Part shown: piece by piece, positions 1 through 5,642 of the stretch
Layout of the letters: each line of letters starts with the position of its first letter
Numbering within the stretch: position 1 is the first letter of the stretch
From: Nitrospirota bacterium
Lineage (GTDB): Bacteria; Nitrospirota; Thermodesulfovibrionia; Thermodesulfovibrionales; JdFR-88
Assembly (NCBI GenBank): GCA_021789735.1
Contig: JAJYJB010000102.1
Span: forward strand, 1-7,068
Reading direction: 5' to 3'
DNA: 7,068 bases
Made by a program: the position numbers and the translations under genes
The notes under the pieces: generated by a model
Database searches by the model: none
Told to the model about the DNA's origin: nothing
What the model saw: only the letters and a program-made list of their open reading frames with translations

Positions 1-94
1 CCTGGGCCTTCTTTTTCTCGGCCTCAAGGGCCGCCCCTTCGAGCAGCAGGGGCTTCAGTTTCTTTTCTTTGCCATGGGGATTAACCAGCGCCAT
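1..94 (-). CDS. sat: Sulfate adenylyltransferase (ATP sulfurylase), N-terminal fragment
   Basis: Only the first 31 codons are inside the window; the gene continues past position 1. The reading begins M-A-L-V-N-P-H-G, followed by a Lys-rich stretch, then LKPLLLEG and a Glu/Lys/Ala helix. From memory this resembles the amino terminus of the Sat proteins of sulfate reducers (a PHG motif then a PLLL-x-G segment). That enzyme activates sulfate with ATP to give adenosine 5'-phosphosulfate and pyrophosphate in the cytoplasm, the first step of dissimilatory sulfate reduction. The ATG at 94 follows a strong AGGAGG at 105-110 with 10 nt spacing. Another ATG at 101 is out of frame and meets a stop after six codons. 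The gene lies 121 nt downstream of adk on the same strand, which supports the call because AMP from APS reduction is recycled by Adk. The catalytic motifs are outside the window, so the call rests on the N-terminus and the neighbour. Confidence 0.75.
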   Translation of the reverse strand, partial: MALVNPHGKEKKLKPLLLEGAALEAEKKKAQ

Positions 95-104
95 TTTTCA
101 TTTT

Positions 105-110
105 CCTCCT
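105..110 (-). promoter_or_regulatory. Strong ribosome binding site of sat
   Basis: The minus strand reads AGGAGG here, a perfect Shine-Dalgarno core 10 nt before the ATG at 94. It fixes the sat start and suggests high translation, as expected for an abundant energy-metabolism enzyme. Confidence 0.75.
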
Positions 111-215
111 TCCAAATTTTTTTTATTTCAAAAACCCGCGTAACCTTTTTTGCCCTGTTTTGTCCTGGCAACCTTACTTGTTTTGTCTGTCTTTGTTGCT
201 TTTTTTGCGCGCCGT

Positions 216-866
216 CTACTTTACCTTCCCAAGCTCCGCGGTGATCTTCTCGTATATGCCGGATATGGACCCGGTCCCGTCTATCTTCCTTACGATGTCC
301 TTCCTGGAGTAATAATCTATGAGCGGGGCCGTCTGGGACTCATACACCTGCAGCCTCTTCTTGATCGTCTCTTCCTTGTCGTCGTCCCTCTGGAAGAGCT
401 CTCCGCCGTCCTTGTCGCATTTGCCTTCCACCTTGGAGGGGGTGAAATAGACATTGTACATCTGGCCGCAGGAGCGGCAGGTCCTTCTGCCCGTGAGCCT
501 CTTCATCAGGTCATCAAAAGGCACGTCTATGCTTATTGCAAGCTGAAGCGGCATGTTTATGCCCTTGAGCATCTCGTCCAGCGCGGCGGCCTGCGCGGTG
601 TTGCGCGGAAACCCGTCCAGAATGAAGCCCTTTTTGCAGTCGGGCTGCTTGAGCCTGTCCTCCACCAGCCCCAGCACAACCTTGTCCGGGACCAGCTCAC
701 CCCTGTCCATGTAGCCCTTCGCCTCTTTTCCAAGCGGCGTGCCCTGCGCGATGTTCTGCCTCAGGATGTCGCCAGTGGATATCTGGGGTATTCCAAATTC
801 ATCAATAAGTTTCTTGGCCTGGGTGCCTTTTCCGGCCCCGGGCGCGCCGAGCATGACTATCCTCAT
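216..866 (-). CDS. adk: Adenylate kinase, zinc-binding LID type
   Basis: The 216-residue product, the usual length for long-form bacterial adenylate kinase, interconverts ATP + AMP and 2 ADP in the cytoplasm. The P-loop GAPGAGKGT is at residues 7-15, the AMP-site segment STGDILR at about 30-36, and DGFPR at 84-88. The LID domain holds C130-x2-C133-x16-C150-x2-D153, the same spacing and ligand set as the structural zinc site of Bacillus adenylate kinases. The start was set at the ATG at 866: a longer reading from 887 adds seven residues before the conserved MRIVMLGAPG, and AAGGGGG at 877-883 sits 10 nt before 866. sat follows downstream on the same strand after 121 nt with no convincing terminator between, so co-transcription is possible. 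Together they fit removal of the AMP made by APS reductase. Identification is secure; the link to sulfate reduction is inferred from the neighbour. Confidence 0.97.
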   Translation of the reverse strand: MRIVMLGAPGAGKGTQAKKLIDEFGIPQISTGDILRQNIAQGTPLGKEAKGYMDRGELVPDKVVLGLVEDRLKQPDCKKGFILDGFPRNTAQAAALDEMLKGINMPLQLAISIDVPFDDLMKRLTGRRTCRSCGQMYNVYFTPSKVEGKCDKDGGELFQRDDDKEETIKKRLQVYESQTAPLIDYYSRKDIVRKIDGTGSISGIYEKITAELGKVK

Positions 867-1127
867 CTGAAAAAAACCCCCTTGCAAGTTTTTGCTGCCT
901 GTTTGTGTTTAGGCGGCAGGCTTCAAAGTTAAATAATAGGAGGCAAAGGCCTGATTTATCCAGTTAAATAAAAAAATCATTGGATTAGATTTTTTTATAA
1001 TTTCGATTAGTTGCACCGCTCCGCCCCAAAAAAAGCAGCGCTGGCGCGGTCAGGATGAATTTTTTTCAAGGTTTCTTTCTTTTTTCCTTCCGGGCCCCTG
1101 TGGGCCTCGGATCTGACCGTTTCCAGT
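867..1127. other. Intergenic gap between rdgB and adk, probable adk leader
   Basis: This 261-nt stretch has no credible gene. It is much more AT-rich than its neighbours and contains several runs of seven A or T. Read on the minus strand it includes TATAAA- and TATTAT-like hexamers, but none has a good partner at 16-18 nt. An adk promoter is expected here but cannot be placed. A short hairpin (GGCCC/GGGCC, around 1096-1109) lies 3' of rdgB without a following T-run. Nothing else is recognisable. Confidence 0.4.
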
Positions 1128-1772
1128 CTAATCCGGCTTTCCGCCGGAAAAGGAAATGTAAAGAAATTCCTTCAGCTTTTCGAGCGCCCGTCCCCGGTGG
1201 CTCATGGAGTCCTTTTCCTCCGGGGCCATCTGCGCAAAGGTCCTGTCATGGCCCAGGGGGTAAAAGACGGGGTCATACCCAAAACCGCTTTCTCCCGCGG
1301 GGGAAAACCCTATCTTCCCCTCCACGGCGCCCGAAAACGTGCGGATGATGCTCCCGTCAGGGGCGGCCAGGGCTATCACCGCCCTGAAGCGGGCGGTCCT
1401 TTTGCCCTCAGGCACGCGCTCCATCTCCAGAAGGAGCTTTTCAAGATTTTTTTTATCATTTGCCTGCGCGCCCGAATAACGGGCGGACAGGACCCCGGGC
1501 GCGCCCCCGAGGGCGTCCACCTCAAGGCCGGAGTCGTCCGCCAAGGCGTAGTGCCCCGTGGACCTTGCCACCTGGGAGGCCTTTAGGACCGCGTTTTCCT
1601 CAAACGTGGCGCCGGTCTCCTCCACCTCGGGGGCCTCCGGGAAGGCGTCAAGCCCCTGGAGCTCCACGGGCGTCCCTCCCTGGGCCAGGACCCTCGAAAG
1701 CTCCTGGAGCTTTTTTTTGTTCCTGGTGGCAAGCACCATCTTAAGCGGTTTTTGTCCCCTGATCCCAGACAT
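1128..1772 (-). CDS. rdgB: XTP/dITP diphosphatase (non-canonical purine NTP pyrophosphatase, Ham1/RdgB family)
   Basis: The product hydrolyses dITP, ITP and XTP to monophosphate and pyrophosphate, keeping deaminated purines out of DNA and RNA. Numbered from the ATG at 1772 (214 residues), the family motifs appear in order: ATRNKKK substrate loop at 15-21, F-E-E-N-A-x2-K-A at 57-64, ADDSGLEVDALGGAPGV at 78-94 with SARY after it, SGFGYDP at 162-168, and SHRGRAL at 191-197. The start is uncertain. The ATG at 1739 would give 203 residues beginning at the first conserved strand, with a weak AGGGGA 15 nt upstream. The ATG at 1772 adds 11 residues and has no visible Shine-Dalgarno. A TTG at 1802 is less likely. 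The family is usually about 195-205 residues. The gene is divergent from coaX and 261 nt upstream of adk. The family call is secure. Confidence 0.95.
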   Translation of the reverse strand: MSGIRGQKPLKMVLATRNKKKLQELSRVLAQGGTPVELQGLDAFPEAPEVEETGATFEENAVLKASQVARSTGHYALADDSGLEVDALGGAPGVLSARYSGAQANDKKNLEKLLLEMERVPEGKRTARFRAVIALAAPDGSIIRTFSGAVEGKIGFSPAGESGFGYDPVFYPLGHDRTFAQMAPEEKDSMSHRGRALEKLKEFLYISFSGGKPD

Positions 1773-1853
1773 GGGACAGTAGCATAAAATATGCGGCGCC
1801 AAAACCGCAACCGCTGCGTCCGGAGAAGGCTTTTTTTCAATACAAGCGTTCGA

Positions 1854-1880
1854 TTTATAAAGATTTTTTTAATATGTCAA
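1854..1880 (-). promoter_or_regulatory. Possible rdgB promoter
   Basis: On the minus strand TTGACA (1880-1875) is followed by TATAAA (1859-1854) after 15 nt, or by the weaker TAAATC after 17 nt. The spacing is short for sigma-70, so the -10 assignment is tentative. It would give a leader of about 75 nt before the ATG at 1772. The -35 hexamer lies inside a palindrome shared with the coaX promoter. Confidence 0.4.
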
Positions 1881-1886
1881 TTGACA
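1875..1886. repeat. Perfect 12-bp palindrome TGTCAATTGACA in the rdgB-coaX divergent region
   Basis: The sequence equals its own reverse complement. It therefore places a consensus TTGACA on each strand, pointing away from the centre toward rdgB and coaX. It could be simply two back-to-back -35 elements, or an operator for a dimeric regulator that would control both genes. The two roles are not exclusive. Confidence 0.6.
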
Positions 1887-1909
1887 CCTCAACTTCAGAG
1901 TGTTACATT
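1881..1909 (+). promoter_or_regulatory. Probable sigma-70 promoter of coaX
   Basis: TTGACA (1881-1886) is a perfect -35. After exactly 17 nt comes TACATT (1904-1909), which matches the -10 consensus at four of six positions. Transcription should start near 1916, only about four nucleotides before the coaX ATG at 1920, which would give a nearly leaderless message. Confidence 0.6.
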
Positions 1910-1919
1910 GGAAAACATA

Positions 1920-2753
1920 ATGTTCCTGGCCGTCAACATAGGGAACTCATCCACCCAGGCGGGTTTTTTCCCGTCTGCGGGGCAGGAGCCGTTTGTCCAC
2001 CGGTTTCCCACTCATCCGCTCAAAAGCGCGCAGGAATACCAGAGGGAGCTGGAGGAAGAGATAGAAAAACTGGGCATCGGGGAAGAGCTCCTGTCCGCCA
2101 GGCCCCATATGGGCGCGCTCTGCTCCGTAGTCCCCTCCCACAACGATGTCTTCCTGGAGCTTTTGGGTCTGATGCTTGAAAAGTATGGCGGAGAAGCAAA
2201 GGACCTGAAAAACAAAAACAGAAAAAACGTTCTTGTGGTAAGTCATAAGGCCGCCATTAGCATGAGGTTCGACGTTGAAAACCCAGCCGCGCTGGGTGCG
2301 GACCGCATAGCGGCCGGATACGGGGCCTGGAAGATGTATGGCGGCCCTGTCTGCGTGGTGGACATGGGCACCGCGACGACGCTCAATTTCATCACGTCGG
2401 AGGGTCTTTTCCTGGGCGGGGCGATAATGCCGGGGCTTGGCCTCATGCGAGACAGCCTTCAGAGCGGGACGGCGGCGCTCCCTTATGTGGAGCTGTACGG
2501 GCAGCAAAGGTCCGGGGCCGCCATTGGCACGAACACGACCGGCGCGGTCCTTTCTGGTATCATACACGGTACGGCCGGGGCCATATCGAGGATAATCGAG
2601 GAGGCCGAGCTCATGCGGCTTGAAAAGTTCAGGATCGCGCTGACCGGGGGGTATGCCGGCTTTGCCGCGCCGGTTTTAAAGAGGCTGGATTTTCATGAAC
2701 CGGCCCTGGCGCTGAAGGGCATAAGGCAGCTCTGCCTGGCGGCCTCCTTATAA
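1920..2753 (+). CDS. coaX: Type III pantothenate kinase
   Basis: The 277-residue protein belongs to the acetate-kinase/Hsp70-like fold family that phosphorylates pantothenate with ATP, the first step of coenzyme A synthesis. Motifs seen: FLAVNIGNSST at 2-12 (phosphate-1 loop), PAALGADRIAAG at 122-133 with D128, CVVDMGTATT at 145-154 with D148, the GGAIMPG segment at 166-172, IGTNTTGAVLSGI at 202-214 and TGG at 242-244. The ATG at 1920 places the conserved N-terminal strand at residue 2. The open frame extends upstream to 1791, but that part is AT-rich, unconserved and overlaps the promoter. The residue normally Asp in the first motif (DxGN) is Asn6 here. The protein is slightly longer than the usual 255-260 residues. 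A GalT-like gene follows after 10 nt, probably in the same operon. Confidence 0.93.
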   Translation: MFLAVNIGNSSTQAGFFPSAGQEPFVHRFPTHPLKSAQEYQRELEEEIEKLGIGEELLSARPHMGALCSVVPSHNDVFLELLGLMLEKYGGEAKDLKNKNRKNVLVVSHKAAISMRFDVENPAALGADRIAAGYGAWKMYGGPVCVVDMGTATTLNFITSEGLFLGGAIMPGLGLMRDSLQSGTAALPYVELYGQQRSGAAIGTNTTGAVLSGIIHGTAGAISRIIEEAELMRLEKFRIALTGGYAGFAAPVLKRLDFHEPALALKGIRQLCLAASL

Positions 2754-2763
2754 AAAATACACC

Positions 2764-3756
2764 GTGCACGAACTGAGAAAAGACCTCCTTTTATCAAGAT
2801 GGTCCGTTATACTGGAGAGGTCCCTGAAACCCTCCGAATACCCCGCCATGTCCTCACTGCCATCTGCCGAGGCCGCCCGCTTCCCTTCTTCCAATTCCGT
2901 CATAGAGCAGGGCCAAAACGGGGTGAAGGTGATAAAGGGCAGGCCCCTTCTTGCCGGCGGGGGCGAGCTGGGCAGAAAGGGTGAGGGCATCTATGACAAG
3001 ATGAACCCCATCGGGGCGCATGAGATCGTCCTGGAGGCCGCGGAAGGCCATGCGGAGGGGCCGGCCGTGAACTCCAGGCAGTTCGGGGCGGTCCTTGACA
3101 TCTACCTGAAGAGGTTCCGCGCGCTCATACAGGACCCCCGCATAAGGTACGTGTTCATATTCAAGGACAAATGGTCTTCTCCCGCCGCCCTGGCGGCCGG
3201 GAAGGAAAAGGACAAGGCGTTGCGGCCGGGGCCGTACTCCGAGATACTGGCCACCGCCGTAATACCGGACTTCATAAAAAGGGAGCTGGACGGCGCGAAA
3301 CATTATTATGAATACAAGGAGCGCTGCATCTTCTGCGACATAATAAATGAGGAAAAAAGGGTGGGCAGCAGGGTGCTGGCGGAAACCGGGCACTTCCTCG
3401 CCTTCTGCCCTTATGCCCCAAGGGTGCCCTTTGAGTTCTGGATAGTCCCCAAGAGGCATTCCTGCGCCTTTGAGGAGACCGGCCCGCAGGAGCTGGAAGA
3501 CCTGGCCAGGCTCCTTCCCGAGCTTATAGGAAAGATGTCCCGGGCGCTGGGCGGCCCCGCGTACAATTACTGCATACATACCGCTCCCAACAGGATCCCG
3601 CGCAGAAACCTGTGGCACACCCTTGGGGACGATTACCACTGGCACATCGAGGTGCTGCCAAGGCTGCAAAGGATGTCCGCTCTGGACCTGGGGGCGGGCT
3701 TCCACCTGATAACGACATCTCCGGAGGACGCGGCCAGGTACATGAAGGAGGCATAA
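2764..3756 (+). CDS. Divergent galactose-1-phosphate uridylyltransferase-like (GalT/HIT superfamily) protein
   Basis: The 330-residue protein follows the layout of the two-domain GalT family: an opening HELRKD...SRW segment, GEGIYDKMNPIGAHEIVLE at 73-91, a VFIFKD strand at 130-135, ILATAVIP at 161-168, YKERCIFCDII at 184-194, and the C-terminal YHWHIEVLPRL at 291-301. Active members transfer a nucleotidyl group through a histidine in an N-terminal HPHxQ motif. At that position (just before ILAT) this protein reads GPYSE, residues 156-160. The N-terminal CxxC of the zinc site is also absent; residues 1-187 contain no cysteine. The C-terminal half keeps C188-x2-C191, H232 and H292/H294. It starts at a GTG with no visible Shine-Dalgarno, chosen because the family's ELRKD block begins at residue 3. 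It lies 10 nt after coaX. It may be a pseudo-enzyme or have another activity, so no symbol is given. Confidence 0.8.
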   Translation: MHELRKDLLLSRWSVILERSLKPSEYPAMSSLPSAEAARFPSSNSVIEQGQNGVKVIKGRPLLAGGGELGRKGEGIYDKMNPIGAHEIVLEAAEGHAEGPAVNSRQFGAVLDIYLKRFRALIQDPRIRYVFIFKDKWSSPAALAAGKEKDKALRPGPYSEILATAVIPDFIKRELDGAKHYYEYKERCIFCDIINEEKRVGSRVLAETGHFLAFCPYAPRVPFEFWIVPKRHSCAFEETGPQELEDLARLLPELIGKMSRALGGPAYNYCIHTAPNRIPRRNLWHTLGDDYHWHIEVLPRLQRMSALDLGAGFHLITTSPEDAARYMKEA

Positions 3757-3777
3757 AGGGCCCCTTTTTTATTTTTT
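3745..3777 (+). terminator. Intrinsic terminator at the end of the coaX-galT-like operon
   Basis: A 7-bp stem, AAGGAGGC (3745-3752, one bulged A) paired with GCCCCTT (3760-3766), encloses a 7-nt loop. It is followed by a T-rich tail (TTTT-A-TTTTTT, 3767-3777). It overlaps the stop codon of the GalT-like gene, so this operon ends here and the JAMM gene needs its own promoter. Confidence 0.65.
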
Positions 3778-3847
3778 ATGGTGCAACAGAAAAGGAAAGA
3801 CAGAAAAAGAAACAAAAAACAGAAATAATAAAAAGGCTTTTTGGTTT

Positions 3848-3852
3848 GGAGG
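3848..3852 (+). promoter_or_regulatory. Ribosome binding site that fixes the TTG start of the JAMM gene
   Basis: GGAGG lies 10 nt before the TTG at 3863. No in-frame ATG or GTG gives a full-length product, so this site decides the start. Confidence 0.7.
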
Positions 3853-3862
3853 CGACGATCTT

Positions 3863-4372
3863 TTGAGGGTCTATCTTTCCGAGGCTGCTTTCATGGACCT
3901 TCTGCTCAGCTCGGCGGAGGTCTACAAAAAAGAATGCCTGGGCTATCTGCTTGGTTACGACCTTGAGGACCGCTTCATCGTGGAGCACGCCTTCAACCTG
4001 CAGAGCGCCAACCGGAGGCACCGCGCCGTTGACTTAAGGAAGGTCTACCAGAAGAAGATAGAGCCCATCCTGGAAAAATTCCACAAGCTGCGCATCGTGG
4101 GGGACTACCACTCCCACACCCAGTACGGAGATTTCAAGGGAAGGCCCGTGCCCAGCCGGGAGGACATACAGGGCATGAAGACCAGCCATGTCTACCTGAT
4201 CATAGCCATCAACAACAACACAAAGACCATGAACTGGGCGGAAAACAAGGACGGCACGATATCAGGCAGCGTGGGGCGCTATTTTTTCAAGATAGCGGCC
4301 TATTATTTAAACGGCTCCTCGGACCCCCGGAAGGCCCGCATCCACTGCCCGTTCCCCCCGGCCCTGGAGTGA
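3863..4372 (+). CDS. JAMM/MPN (Mov34, JAB) domain metalloprotease-like protein
   Basis: The 169-residue stand-alone protein carries the JAMM zinc-protease signature. E24 lies in ECLGYLLG (residues 24-31). DYHSHTQYGDFKGRPVPSRED (81-101) supplies H83, H85, S98 and D101, so all four canonical zinc-site and catalytic residues are present. Relatives are isopeptidases that cut after ubiquitin-like or sulfur-carrier C-terminal glycines; some bacterial members trim carriers used in cysteine, thiamin or siderophore synthesis. The gap between H85 and S98 is 12 residues, longer than the usual H-x-H-x(about 7)-S-x2-D, so there is an insertion in the active-site loop. No carrier protein, E1-like enzyme or cysteine synthase is adjacent, so the substrate is unknown. 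The start is TTG with GGAGG 10 nt upstream. No signal peptide is visible; it is likely cytoplasmic. The fold call is firm; the activity is inferred. Confidence 0.85.
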   Translation: MRVYLSEAAFMDLLLSSAEVYKKECLGYLLGYDLEDRFIVEHAFNLQSANRRHRAVDLRKVYQKKIEPILEKFHKLRIVGDYHSHTQYGDFKGRPVPSREDIQGMKTSHVYLIIAINNNTKTMNWAENKDGTISGSVGRYFFKIAAYYLNGSSDPRKARIHCPFPPALE

Positions 4373-4375
4373 GCG

Positions 4376-4394
4376 GGGCGGCAGGCCCTTTACA
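4376..4394 (+). terminator. Weak possible terminator after the JAMM gene
   Basis: A 4-bp GGGC/GCCC stem with a 5-nt loop is followed by only three T residues, then an AT-rich stretch. It may slow or end transcription but is below the usual standard for an intrinsic terminator. Confidence 0.25.
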
Positions 4395-4437
4395 ATTCTT
4401 TACGTTGTCTTAAACTTTTCCTGAAAGCCAAACAGGT

Positions 4438-4443
4438 TATAAT
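4438..4443 (+). promoter_or_regulatory. Possible -10 element for the flavoprotein-tonB pair
   Basis: A perfect TATAAT lies 20 nt before the ATG at 4464, within an AT-rich gap. The -35 region is poor: TTTTCC at 4416-4421 matches three of six positions. If used, transcription would start near 4450 with a very short leader. Confidence 0.4.
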
Positions 4444-4463
4444 ATAAAACGGATTGCCGTGCG

Positions 4464-5642
4464 ATGTTTATTTCTTCTGGAATGAAATTTTTGGATGCGT
4501 TTTCTTCGGAAACGAATTTTTTAGATACCAGGGTGCTCATCGTCGGGGGGGGGCCCGCGGGGGCGACCGCGGGAAGGTTTTTGGCCGCAAACGGGGTTGA
4601 CTGCGTCATCCTGGAGAGAGACCCCATGCACGCAAAACCCTGCGGCGGAGGCATACCGTGCGGGGCCTTCGAAGATATCCAGCTTCCCGAAAGCCTGATA
4701 AAAAGGAAGGTGAGCGCCCTGAGGGTGTCACCCCCGAAGAGCGCCCCTTTTGAGATAGCCTTCGAGTCCGGCTACATAGGGGTTGTGGACAGAAGGGAGT
4801 TCGACTGCGCCCTGAGAGAGATGGCGCGGGCGCAGGGGGCGCTGCTTGCGGAGGGCGAGTTTTCACGGTTTCTCCCCCCGGAGGGCGGACGCCCCAATGG
4901 GAAAATAGTCTGCGAGGCCAGCCGGGGCGGAGCGCCGCTCGTCATACGTTCGGAGCTTCTGATAGCGGCCGATGGCGTGAACTCCAGGGTGAGGGCCTCG
5001 CTCGGCATGAAGCCGATGCCATGCCTCCATACCCTTGGCGCAAAACTGCCGATCGAAGGGGCCATAACGGGGGACTGCTGCGAATTTTATTTCGGCCGTT
5101 TTGCCAGGGGGGGATATTCCTGGATATTCCCCGGCGGCACAAGCGCGTCGGTGGGCACGGGCAGCTCCTTCCCCACGGACTTGAAGCAGGCGCTCGGGCG
5201 TCTGCTGGCCGAAAAGGGCCTGGCCCCCGAGGCGGCCGCGCGGGGCCTCAGGGGCTACAGGATACCTCTTTGGGATGGGCAGCCGCTTGTAAAGGACAGG
5301 GTGCTTTTCGCCGGGGACTCCGCGGGCCTTGTGATGCCGTTCACCTTCGAAGGCATTTATTACGCCATGCGGTCCGGACAGCTTGCGGCCCAGGCCATCG
5401 TGGAAGGGGACCCGGGGCTTTACAGGAATTTATGGAGACAGAGGTTCCGGTCCAGGTTCCTTCTCATGAAGGGCCTGTGGAGGGCGTTCCTCAAGACCGA
5501 GACGGGCACCGAAACGCTCATATCCGCCTTCAGGGACGAGAGGGTCCAGCGGACGGGGATAAAACTATGGCTTGATAAGACTTCGGGCGGTGGCTCTCTG
5601 TCCTCTTTCATCAAAGTGCTCAGGAAACACGTGCTGTTTTGA
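4464..5642 (+). CDS. FAD-dependent oxidoreductase, geranylgeranyl reductase family
   Basis: The 392-residue flavoprotein starts its Rossmann fold with VLIVGGGPAGATAGRFLA (24-41) and E51 at the end of the second strand. It also has KPCGGGIPCG at 58-67 (the Cys-Gly-Gly-Gly motif of geranylgeranyl reductases), VVDRREFD at 107-114, ADGVNSRVR at 169-177 and the second FAD motif FAGDSAGLVMPFTFEGIYYAMRSG at about 282-305. Family members reduce isoprenoid double bonds of chlorophyll, lipid or quinone chains; the substrate here cannot be told. About 20 residues precede the first strand, which normally lies near residue 4. This extension is AT-rich and contains a tandem repeat, so the true start could be the ATG at 4482, the TTG at 4491 or the GTG at 4533. 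None has a strong Shine-Dalgarno. The stop overlaps the TTG start of the TonB-family gene by 4 nt. Confidence 0.88.
   Translation: MFISSGMKFLDAFSSETNFLDTRVLIVGGGPAGATAGRFLAANGVDCVILERDPMHAKPCGGGIPCGAFEDIQLPESLIKRKVSALRVSPPKSAPFEIAFESGYIGVVDRREFDCALREMARAQGALLAEGEFSRFLPPEGGRPNGKIVCEASRGGAPLVIRSELLIAADGVNSRVRASLGMKPMPCLHTLGAKLPIEGAITGDCCEFYFGRFARGGYSWIFPGGTSASVGTGSSFPTDLKQALGRLLAEKGLAPEAAARGLRGYRIPLWDGQPLVKDRVLFAGDSAGLVMPFTFEGIYYAMRSGQLAAQAIVEGDPGLYRNLWRQRFRSRFLLMKGLWRAFLKTETGTETLISAFRDERVQRTGIKLWLDKTSGGGSLSSFIKVLRKHVLF
4473..4532 (+). repeat. Imperfect 30-nt tandem duplication at the 5' end of the flavoprotein gene
   Basis: Two adjacent 30-nt units (4473-4502 and 4503-4532) match at 20 of their first 26 positions. 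In the chosen frame they encode S-S-G-M-K-F-L-D and S-S-E-T-N-F-L-D (residues 4-11 and 14-21). The units are much richer in A and T than the rest of the gene. Confidence 0.6.

Noticed and set aside
867..887. Seven-residue longer start for Adk
   Set aside because: The added residues come from the AAGGGGG ribosome site and T-run; family proteins begin at MRIVMLGAPG.
150..932. Long plus-strand open frame of 260 codons
   Set aside because: It is the antisense shadow of adk: no family motifs, and adk explains the region fully.
1096..1109. GGCCC/GGGCC hairpin downstream of rdgB as a terminator
   Set aside because: The stem is 5 bp and no T-run follows on the minus strand.
1791..1919. 43-residue N-terminal extension of CoaX
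   Set aside because: It is AT-rich and basic, overlaps the predicted promoter and palindrome, and precedes the conserved first strand; the ATG at 1920 fits the family.
2854..3705. Long minus-strand open frame of 283 codons
   Set aside because: Antisense shadow of the GalT-like gene, kept open by GC-rich codons; it has no recognisable motifs.
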